From positions 1 to 38,705 of the forward strand of contig JAITPT010000143.1 of the NCBI GenBank assembly GCA_031289285.1: 38,705 nucleotides of DNA. The letters run 5' to 3'. The DNA comes from Puniceicoccales bacterium. GTDB lineage: Bacteria; Verrucomicrobiota; Verrucomicrobiia; Opitutales; UBA953. The notes under the pieces were generated by a model, which did not search any database, had not been told where the DNA came from, and worked only from the letters and a program-made list of their open reading frames with translations. This document shows positions 8,136-14,675 of the stretch, in pieces. A program made the translations under genes and the position numbers. How positions within the stretch are numbered: position 1 is the first letter of the stretch; each line of letters opens with the position of its first letter.

Positions 8136-9381
8136 CCGCCCGCCGCCTTTCGCCCCCGTATTCATCAACGCCCTTGGTGCGCTCTGTGCGCTCGGCGGCA
8201 CCGTCTCCGAAATCCGCGATGCCCTCTGCGCCGCCGTCCTCCCCGCTGCTCCCACGCGCCTGACGCCCTGCGCCGACTGGCTCACCGACGGCACCTGCAC
8301 CTACGTCGGGCGCGTCCCGCAAAACACCGCGCTGCCCGCCATCCCTACCGCGCTGCGCCACCACGCTAACCGCAGCAACCAACTCCTCCTCGCCGCATTC
8401 GAGCAAATCCGCCACGAAGCCAACGCTGCCCTCGCGCAATACGGGCGCGAGCGTGTCGCCGTCATCCTCGGCACCAGCACCTCCGGTATGCGCGAAGGCG
8501 AACTCGCCTACCAGCAACACCGCGACCACGGTGCCTTCCCCGCCCGCTACCGCTACTCCCGACAAGAGCTTGGCAACCCTGCCCTCTTCCTCGCTGAACA
8601 CCTCGGCGTGAGCGGCCCCGCCTACGTCATCTCTACCGCCTGTTCGTCCAGTGCGCGCGCCATCATCAGTGCCTGCCGCCTGCTCGCTGCCGACGTCGTG
8701 GATGCCGCCATCGTCGGCGGAGTTGACGAGCTTTCCCGCGTCACGCTCAACGGCTTCCACAGCCTCTCCGCGCTCTCGCACAAACTCTGCCGCCCGTTTT
8801 CCGCGCACCGCGACGGCATCAACATCGGCGAAGGCGCGGCACTGTTCCTGCTCACGCGCACACCAGCCGCCGTCGCCATCATCGGAACGGGCGAATCTTC
8901 CGACGCGCACCACACCTCTGCGCCGCAGCCCGATGGACGCGGTGCCGAAGCTGCGATGCGCATGGCCCTCGCCTCTGCCGCCCTCACCGCGCCCGTCGCC
9001 GACATCGGCTACATCAACCTCCACGGCACCGCCACGCCGCTCAACGACAGCATGGAGAGCCGCGCTGTCCACCGCATCTTCGGCGACGCCGTGCCGTGCA
9101 GCTCTACCAAACACCTCACCGGCCACACCCTCGCCGCCTGCGGTGTCATCGAAGGCACCCTCTGCCACCTCCTCCTCGAAAACGCCCGCGCCCTCCCGCT
9201 CCCCCCGCAACACCTCGCTCCCGACGACCACGACCCTGCCCTTGCTCCCATCGGCCTCCTCCGCGCCGCCGCGCACCTCACCGTGCCGCGCATTCTTTCC
9301 AACTCCTTCGGCTTTGGCGGCAACAACGCCAGCCTCATTTTCGCCACGCACCCGCATCTCACTCACCCGCACCACCAATGA
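8119..9381 (+). CDS. Beta-ketoacyl-ACP synthase (ApeO-like)
   Basis: Condensing enzyme of a type II fatty acid/polyene synthase. With the start at ATG 8119 it has 420 residues and carries the Cys-His-His triad: Cys175 in STACSSSARA, His302 in NLHGTATPLND and His336 in KHLTGHTLAACG. The closing motif SNSFGFGGNNASL is also typical. An earlier in-frame ATG (8077) would add a Pro-rich run over the lipoprotein's low-complexity C-terminus; 8119 overlaps the lipoprotein stop by 17 bp. The gene overlaps the next by the ATGA arrangement, so translation is probably coupled. The neighbours (DUF3261, hotdog dehydratase, ketoreductase) point to aryl polyene-type chain extension rather than housekeeping FabF. 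The C-terminus is His-rich (HPHLTHPHHQ). Confidence 0.88.
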   Translation: MPPPANRPPPFAPVFINALGALCALGGTVSEIRDALCAAVLPAAPTRLTPCADWLTDGTCTYVGRVPQNTALPAIPTALRHHANRSNQLLLAAFEQIRHEANAALAQYGRERVAVILGTSTSGMREGELAYQQHRDHGAFPARYRYSRQELGNPALFLAEHLGVSGPAYVISTACSSSARAIISACRLLAADVVDAAIVGGVDELSRVTLNGFHSLSALSHKLCRPFSAHRDGINIGEGAALFLLTRTPAAVAIIGTGESSDAHHTSAPQPDGRGAEAAMRMALASAALTAPVADIGYINLHGTATPLNDSMESRAVHRIFGDAVPCSSTKHLTGHTLAACGVIEGTLCHLLLENARALPLPPQHLAPDDHDPALAPIGLLRAAAHLTVPRILSNSFGFGGNNASLIFATHPHLTHPHHQ

Positions 9382-9851
9382 ACTTCCCACAACCCGCCGC
9401 CCTTTTTCTCCCGCACCGCCCGCCCATGCTCTACGTGCAACACGCACTCGCCGTGGACGACAGAAGTGCCGTCTGCGAGACCGCGCTGGACGACACCTTT
9501 GCGCCGTTTTTTGCCGCCGCTGCCGACGGCACCGACGCGCTCCCCGCGCATTTCCTCCTCGAAATCATCGCGCAATCTATAGGCGTTTGGGCTGGCTACC
9601 ACACCTTGCAAAAAGGCGAAGCTGCGAAGTCGGGCATGTTTCTCGGTTGTCGCGATTTCACCACGGTGCGCCCCGAATACCCACGCGGCGACATCCTCCG
9701 CATCGAGGTCAAACTCCTCGTGCTCGACGGTGCCACCGGCAGTTTTGAGGGCGTCGTCCTTTGCGCTGGCGAACGTATCGCCAGCGCGACGCTCACCACC
9801 CACCAAGTCACATGGGAACAACTCGACGCCCTATTGCACCCACAACACTAA
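9378..9851 (+). CDS. Hotdog-fold 3-hydroxyacyl-ACP dehydratase (ApeP-like)
   Basis: A 157-residue single-hotdog protein. The opening PQPAALFLPHRPPMLYVQ matches the conserved LPHRPPMLL segment of ApeI/ApeP and FabA/FabZ-like dehydratases, with the His in LPHR as likely catalytic residue. LPAHFLLEIIAQSIGVWAG corresponds to the central hotdog helix with its acidic residue (LLEIIAQ). It should dehydrate 3-hydroxyacyl-ACP to enoyl-ACP during polyene chain growth in the cytoplasm. The start overlaps the ketosynthase stop (ATGA), and the ketoreductase starts 22 bp later, so the three are very likely one transcript. Confidence 0.85.
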   Translation: MNFPQPAALFLPHRPPMLYVQHALAVDDRSAVCETALDDTFAPFFAAAADGTDALPAHFLLEIIAQSIGVWAGYHTLQKGEAAKSGMFLGCRDFTTVRPEYPRGDILRIEVKLLVLDGATGSFEGVVLCAGERIASATLTTHQVTWEQLDALLHPQH

Positions 9852-9873
9852 CACCGACACCGACACCAAAAAC

Positions 9874-10701
9874 ATGCCTCCCACCGCCGCCGCCACTCCG
9901 CCCACAGCGTCCACTCCGTCCACCCAGTCCACAGCGTCCACCGCTGCCGCGCCTTCGCCGCGCACCGTCCTCGTCACAGGTGCCAGCAAAGGCATAGGTG
10001 CCGCCATCGCCCGCCAGCTCGCTGCCGACGGCTTCGCCGTAACGGCGCACTACCACACCGACCGCGCTGGTGCCGAGCGTGTGCTCGCCGACATATCCGC
10101 CGCCAACGCCACCACCGCGTCTGCCGCTGCCCGCCTCCTGCAATTCGACATCCGCGACCGCGCCCAATGCGAGGCTGCGCTCGCTGCCGACATCGCCGCA
10201 CACGGCCCCTACTACGGCGTCGTCCTCAACGCTGGCATCGCCCGCGACGCCGCCTTCCCCGCGCTTTCTGGCGACGACTGGGACGACGTGTTGCGCACCG
10301 ACCTCGACGGTTTTTACAACGTCCTCCGGCCCTGTGTCATGCCCATGATTGGTGAGCGGCGTGGCGGGCGCATCGTCACGCTCTCCTCGGTTTCGGGCAT
10401 CATGGGCAACCGCGGGCAAGTCAATTACAGTGCGGCGAAAGCTGGCATCATCGGTGCGACCAAGGCGCTCGCTGTCGAGCTTGCCCGCCGCAAAATCACT
10501 GTGAACTGCGTTGCCCCCGGTCTCATAGATACAGGGATGCTTGCCATCGAGCCGGAGGCTTTGGCGCAGGCCATGCAGCTCATCCCTGCTGCCCGCATCG
10601 GCACCCCTGCCGAGGTCGCCGCCTTAGTGGCCTTCCTCGTCTCCGACCGCGCCGCCTACATCACCCGCCAAGTCATCTCCATCAATGGTGGCATGTTGTA
10701 G
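9874..10701 (+). CDS. 3-oxoacyl-ACP reductase, SDR family (FabG/ApeQ-like)
   Basis: Short-chain dehydrogenase reducing 3-ketoacyl-ACP with NAD(P)H. The protein is 275 residues, about 30 longer than FabG because of a Thr/Pro/Ala/Ser-rich N-terminal leader before the Rossmann fold. Motifs: TGASKGIG (residues 35-42), LNAGIARD, catalytic Ser172, Tyr185 and Lys189 (SSVSG and NYSAAK), then NCVAPGLIDTGM and the final ISINGGML. It follows the dehydratase in the order seen in ApeO-P-Q. The leader ACACCGACACCGACACC before the ATG is A/C-rich and lacks a Shine-Dalgarno sequence. The second ketosynthase (ApeR) that usually follows is absent; repeats begin after the stop. Confidence 0.9.
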   Translation: MPPTAAATPPTASTPSTQSTASTAAAPSPRTVLVTGASKGIGAAIARQLAADGFAVTAHYHTDRAGAERVLADISAANATTASAAARLLQFDIRDRAQCEAALAADIAAHGPYYGVVLNAGIARDAAFPALSGDDWDDVLRTDLDGFYNVLRPCVMPMIGERRGGRIVTLSSVSGIMGNRGQVNYSAAKAGIIGATKALAVELARRKITVNCVAPGLIDTGMLAIEPEALAQAMQLIPAARIGTPAEVAALVAFLVSDRAAYITRQVISINGGML

Positions 10702-10740
10702 GGCAATGTATCACGGAAACCGTTTTTCAACCCCGACGGG

Positions 10741-10812
10741 TATAGGACTTATAGGACTTATAGGACCTATATGACCTATAGGACCTATAGGACCTATACG
10801 ACCTATAGGTCC
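10741..10812 (+). repeat. 9-bp tandem array 1 (TATAGGACC, eight units)
   Basis: Eight contiguous 9-bp units of the type TATAGGACC (variants TATAGGACT, TATATGACC, TATACGACC, TATAGGTCC), lying between the ketoreductase and the flavoprotein gene. The same nonamer occurs in inverse orientation at 13268-13339. Units contain the palindrome-prone CCTATAGG at their junctions. No function is apparent. Confidence 0.9.
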
Positions 10813-10888
10813 TATCTATGAGTCAGTTATCCTATTGCGTTTCCACTTGTGTCTGGTCTTTGTTGGCAAAGGCCGTTTTTTCCCGCGT

Positions 10889-12355
10889 ATGCCCGCTGCA
10901 CACCTTGACTCACTGCAAAGCCACTACGACGTCGTCGTCATCGGTTCCGGTCTGGCCGGAATGACGGGGGCCAATCGGCTTGCCCGCCTCGGACACCGCG
11001 TGTTGCTGCTCGAACACCATTCGCAACTCGGCGGTCTCGCCACATCGTTCAGACGCCCGGGCGGGCATATCTTCGATGTCTCACTGCACGGTTTCCCGCA
11101 AGGCATGGTGAAGTCTTGCCGCAAATACTGGTCGCCCGCCGTCGCCGCTTCTATCCGGCAAATCCACGACATCCGTTTCGACAACCCCGACTTCAAACTG
11201 CAAACCACCTTCGACCGCGCCGACTTCACCCGACTGCTCACCGAACATTTTCGCGCCCCCGCCGAGCACGTCGCCGCGTTTTTCGCACACCTGCGCGACA
11301 TGAATTATTACGACCGCGACACGCGCACCATCCGCGATTTGTTCGACGAGTTTTTCCCCGCCCGCCCCGACATCCACCGCCTCCTCCTCGAGCCTATCGC
11401 CTACGCCAACGGCTCCACGCTCGACGACCCAGCCATCGCCTACGGCATCGTTTTCTCAAACTTCATGAACGCCGGCGTCTTCACATTCCAAGGCGGCACC
11501 GATGTCTTCATCGGACGCCTGACAGACGAGCTACGCGCATCGGGGGTCGAAATCGGGCGGCGTTGCCTCGTGGAAAAAATCCTTTTTGAAAGCGGCCCAG
11601 ACGGACGCCCGCAGGCGCGTGGTGTGCGCGTGAAATCGCTGCGCGACGGCGGCGAGCGCGACATCGCTTGCGGCGCAGTGTTCTCCAACGCGGGCGTCAA
11701 AAACACCGTGCTGCGCCTTGCAGGCGAGGCGAACGTGCCCGCCGCATTTGCCGCCGACGCCCACGCCGTGCGCGTCAACAATAGCTCGGCGCAGGTCTAT
11801 ATCGGGGTGCGCGCTGGGGAGAGTTTGCCGCGTTCGGGAGACCTGCTTTTCACGTCGGAGGCGTCGCCGTTTTCGAGCGACGAGCTTGTAGATTTTCACA
11901 CCACGAGCCGCACCTTCAGCATCTACTACCCCGAGACGCGCCCGCAACTTGCCGCGCCGCGCTACGCAGTCGTCGCCTCGCTCAACCAACGCTGGGAAGA
12001 CTGGGCTGCGCTGGACGACGCCGACTATGCGCGGCACAAGGCGCGGCTGGTCGAGGAGGCCTTGAGCGGTCTGGAGAAACACATCCCGGGTTCACGCGCC
12101 AAAACAGATTGGGCGGAGGCGGCGACGCCGCGCACCGTCGGGCGCTACACGCGGCACTGGGAGGGCACATCGTTTGGCACAAAGTTCGAGGGGCTGCGCG
12201 TCTCGCTGGAATTGCCCGAACACGTGCCCGGCCTCTTTCACGCTGGCTCCGTGGGCATCATCATGTCCGGCTGGTTGGGCGCGTTGAACTACGGCGTAAT
12301 CGTCGCCGCCAAGACCGACGCCTACCTGCGCAGCAGCGCGAGCGGCGCGGTTTAA
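10889..12355 (+). CDS. Phytoene desaturase-like FAD-dependent oxidoreductase (CrtI/RetSat type)
   Basis: A 488-residue flavoprotein from the ATG at 10889, just ahead of the dinucleotide-binding fold (YDVVVIGSGLAGMTGANRLA, then the Glu-ended strand LLLEHH). It continues with GGLATSFRRPGGHIFDVSLHG, as in the carotenoid desaturase/isomerase and retinol saturase group, and closes with LFHAGSVGIIMSGWLGALNYG, the C-terminal FAD contact. The substrate is probably a polyene or isoprenoid. Next to the aryl-polyene-type genes it may act on the polyene chain, but that is inference; a 9-bp repeat array separates it from them. The stop codon lies inside the target duplication of a 22-bp inverted-repeat remnant. 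Confidence 0.8.
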   Translation: MPAAHLDSLQSHYDVVVIGSGLAGMTGANRLARLGHRVLLLEHHSQLGGLATSFRRPGGHIFDVSLHGFPQGMVKSCRKYWSPAVAASIRQIHDIRFDNPDFKLQTTFDRADFTRLLTEHFRAPAEHVAAFFAHLRDMNYYDRDTRTIRDLFDEFFPARPDIHRLLLEPIAYANGSTLDDPAIAYGIVFSNFMNAGVFTFQGGTDVFIGRLTDELRASGVEIGRRCLVEKILFESGPDGRPQARGVRVKSLRDGGERDIACGAVFSNAGVKNTVLRLAGEANVPAAFAADAHAVRVNNSSAQVYIGVRAGESLPRSGDLLFTSEASPFSSDELVDFHTTSRTFSIYYPETRPQLAAPRYAVVASLNQRWEDWAALDDADYARHKARLVEEALSGLEKHIPGSRAKTDWAEAATPRTVGRYTRHWEGTSFGTKFEGLRVSLELPEHVPGLFHAGSVGIIMSGWLGALNYGVIVAAKTDAYLRSSASGAV

Positions 12356-12377
12356 CCTAAAAACTGCCGTTTTTAGG
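12356..12377. mobile_element. 22-bp remnant of the 163-bp inverted-repeat element
   Basis: Only the two element ends remain, joined almost directly: CCTAAAAAC at the left and GCCGTTTTTAGG at the right. They are flanked by the perfect 5-bp direct repeat TTTAA (12351-12355 and 12378-12382). The flanking duplication indicates a real insertion followed by internal deletion. It overlaps the end of the flavoprotein gene, whose TAA stop is part of the duplicated TTTAA, and could serve as a small terminator hairpin. Confidence 0.75.
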
Positions 12378-12425
12378 TTTAATCCGGCGTTGCGTGGGCG
12401 GGTGTTCGGCGTTTCCTCGCGGGGC

Positions 12426-13196
12426 GTGTTACAAATCGCAGACCGCTCCTTCAATTCTCGCCTGCTCGCGGGCACCGGAAAATACGCCTCTGGCGAAATC
12501 ATGGCAAAAAGCCTCGCCGCTGCTGGCTCGGAGATTGTCACCGTCTCTGTCAAACGTGTGCAATTTGGCAAAAAAGAAGACCCCATCCTCGGCTATCTCG
12601 ACAGAGAGCGCGTGTTGCTGCTCCCGAATACCTCCGGTGTGCGCGACGCCCGCGAGGCCGTCTTCGCCGCGCAAATGGCGCGTGAGGCACTGGGCGTGAA
12701 TTGGCTGAAACTCGAAATCCATCCCGACCCCAAATGGCTTATGCCCGACCCCGTAGAGACGCTCGCCGCTTGCGAGCAGCTTGCCAAACTCGGCTTCGTC
12801 GTGCTGCCCTACATCCACGCAGACCCCGTGCTCGCCAAACGCCTCGAAGACGTCGGTGCCGCCGCCGTCATGCCGCTGGGTGCTCCCATAGGCTCGAACC
12901 TCGGTCTGCGCGCCCGCGACTTCATCGCCATCATCATCGCGCAGGCAAAGGTGCCAGTCATCGTTGACGCGGGTTTGGGCGCACCCTCTCACGCCGCCGA
13001 GGCGATGGAGCTTGGCGCAGACGCGGTGTTGGTGAACACCGCGCTCGCCGCCGCCGCCGACCCCGTAGCTGCAGGTCGGGCATTTAAGCTCGCAGTGGAA
13101 GCAGGGCGCCTCGCCTTCGAGTGCGGCTTGCCCGCACAAAACTTCGCAGCCTCGCCGACCTCGCCAACCGAGAGCCTGACAGGATTTTTGGGGTGA
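12426..13196 (+). CDS. thiG: Thiazole synthase
   Basis: ThiG makes the thiazole phosphate part of thiamine from deoxyxylulose-5-phosphate, dehydroglycine or iminoglycine, and ThiS-thiocarboxylate. The protein is 256 residues from GTG 12426, chosen because ThiG proteins begin with the strand seen here (VLQIADRSFNSRLLAGTGKY). TTG 12390 would add 12 residues of no family character. Lys95 in WLKLEIHPDP fits the Schiff-base lysine; LLPNTSG, VLPYIHADP and the phosphate-binding VDAGLGAPSHAAEAMELGADAVLVNTA are typical. No other thi genes are in the window, so its partners ThiS, ThiF and ThiH/ThiO must be elsewhere. Convergent with nifB. Confidence 0.93.
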   Translation: MLQIADRSFNSRLLAGTGKYASGEIMAKSLAAAGSEIVTVSVKRVQFGKKEDPILGYLDRERVLLLPNTSGVRDAREAVFAAQMAREALGVNWLKLEIHPDPKWLMPDPVETLAACEQLAKLGFVVLPYIHADPVLAKRLEDVGAAAVMPLGAPIGSNLGLRARDFIAIIIAQAKVPVIVDAGLGAPSHAAEAMELGADAVLVNTALAAAADPVAAGRAFKLAVEAGRLAFECGLPAQNFAASPTSPTESLTGFLG

Positions 13197-13267
13197 GGGC
13201 GGGAGGGGGGTGAGCGGGCGGGCGAGGGGCGAGGAGCGGGGGGCTTCTCGTGGCCAGATGGCTACTG

Positions 13268-13339
13268 GGTCGGATAGGTCGAATAGGACCTATAGGTCGT
13301 ATAGGTCGTATAGGTCTTATAGGTCTTTCTGGTCTTATG
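13268..13339 (-). repeat. 9-bp tandem array 2 (inverse orientation of array 1)
   Basis: Eight units of the type GGTCNTATA (13268-13339), decaying into GGTCTTCT-type units up to about 13352. On the minus strand these read TATANGACC, the same nonamer as the array at 10741-10812. The array lies between the convergent thiG and nifB genes, where it could also act in the shared 3' region. Confidence 0.85.
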
Positions 13340-13379
13340 GTCTTCTGGTCTTTCGGCGCGTTGGTGGGCGGTCTCCCGT

Positions 13380-14648
13380 TTATCCGCAGCCGGTGCCGGT
13401 GCCCTTGCAGGAGAAACCGCAGCCGGAGAAACGACGGGCGAGGACAGGAGGCATGGGCTTGTCGTTAAAAACGACATCGAGGCCGTCTTCTATCATGCCC
13501 TCCATTTCAATCACACGCACACCACGCGCCTCAAGGGCACGCTTGGGCTGGGGGCCAGCAGCAGAGACGAGCAAGGCACGGCAATCATGCAGGATGTCGC
13601 CAAACTCAGCCCAACGGGCAGGACCGGCACCGGGTTCGGGAGCACGGCGGGTCTCGATGTATTTGAAACCGGAAGGCGTCTCGGCGTCTTGGCGAAAAAC
13701 CAGCACACGGGCAGCTTCGCCAAGATGCTGGTTCACGAGCATCCCCTCCTGCGAAGCAACCGCAATGTAAGGACGAGCCGAGAGGTCGGCCTCGGGACGC
13801 GAGAAACGCGCCAACGCGCCAAGATGCTCCGGCGTCATCCCCTCGTCAATGAGACCGACGGCATCGGCGCGACAACGGGCGCAGTGCGTCATCTGCGGCA
13901 GGTGGCGTTCGGCGAGCAGGCGCGTGCCCGCGACGAGCTTGGCGTCGGGCGGCGGGAGGTCTTCAAACACAGCGCCCTCGACAGGCAAAAACGCCATGCA
14001 GTTCATGATGTCGGCACCGAGAGCGGCGACGGTTTTGGCGACTTCGCCGATGTGGCTGTCGTTCACGCCGGGCATGATGATGGTGTTAATTTTCACGACA
14101 ATCCCCCGCTCCTTGAGCTGGCGCACGGCGTCGAGCTGGCGGTCGAGAAGAAGCTGGGCGGCGGGAATGCCGCGCATGGGGCGGTGGCCGTCGCGCACCC
14201 ATGCGTAGATTTTTGCGCCGATGAGCGGGTCAACGGCGTTGATGGTGATGGTGACGTGGCTGACTTCGAGCGCGGCGAGCGCGGCGATGTGCGGGCCGAT
14301 GGCGAGGCCGTTTGTGGCGAGACACAGGAGTATCTGCGGGTGGCGGCGGCGGACGGCGGTGAGCGTGGCGAGGGTCTCCTCGGCGTTGGCAAACGGGTCG
14401 CCCGGGCCGGCGATGCCGACGACTGCGATGTTCGGGACGCGCCGCAGCACGTCGTCGAGGTAATCGGCGGCGCGTTGCGGGGCGAGGACGGCACTCGTGA
14501 CGCCCGGGCGGCTCTCGTTCATGCAGTCAAACTTGCGGTTGCAGAAGTTGCATTGGAGGTTGCAACGCGGGGCGACAGGCAGGTGGACGCGCCCGTGTGT
14601 GTGGTGAGAGTCTTTGTTGAAACAGGGATGTTGACTCAGGTCTATCAT
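13380..14648 (-). CDS. nifB: Nitrogenase cofactor biosynthesis protein NifB (radical SAM)
   Basis: NifB fuses two [4Fe-4S] clusters and inserts a carbide to make NifB-co, the precursor of FeMo-co. The 422-residue protein has the radical-SAM cysteines C29, C33 and C36 (CNLQCNFC), followed by NRKFDCMNESRPG, which is characteristic of NifB, and the SAM-binding GIAGPGDPFAN. Residues about 305-405 form a NifX/NafY-like domain (PYIAVASQEGMLVNQHLG), giving the two-domain architecture. The tail is Cys/Gly-rich (SGCGFSCKGTGTGCG), common in anaerobe NifB. The ATG is 27 bp after the nifEN stop, with an A/C-rich leader. Last gene of the nif operon. Confidence 0.97.
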   Translation of the reverse strand: MIDLSQHPCFNKDSHHTHGRVHLPVAPRCNLQCNFCNRKFDCMNESRPGVTSAVLAPQRAADYLDDVLRRVPNIAVVGIAGPGDPFANAEETLATLTAVRRRHPQILLCLATNGLAIGPHIAALAALEVSHVTITINAVDPLIGAKIYAWVRDGHRPMRGIPAAQLLLDRQLDAVRQLKERGIVVKINTIIMPGVNDSHIGEVAKTVAALGADIMNCMAFLPVEGAVFEDLPPPDAKLVAGTRLLAERHLPQMTHCARCRADAVGLIDEGMTPEHLGALARFSRPEADLSARPYIAVASQEGMLVNQHLGEAARVLVFRQDAETPSGFKYIETRRAPEPGAGPARWAEFGDILHDCRALLVSAAGPQPKRALEARGVRVIEMEGMIEDGLDVVFNDKPMPPVLARRFSGCGFSCKGTGTGCG

Positions 14649-14675
14649 GCGTTTGGTAGGTCTCCGTGTTGGTGG

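Noticed and set aside
8047..9447. Long 466-codon frame on the minus strand opposite the ketosynthase, and similar long antisense frames opposite nifB, nifEN and glgP
   Set aside because: They are by-products of high-GC codon use on the other strand: compositions are Arg/Ala/Gly/Val-heavy without motifs, while the opposite frames have complete catalytic signatures.
10741..10812. 9-bp array as a CRISPR-like or iteron origin of replication
   Set aside because: Units are contiguous, an inverse array lies 2.5 kb away, and there is no replication initiator gene, DnaA box cluster or partition gene.
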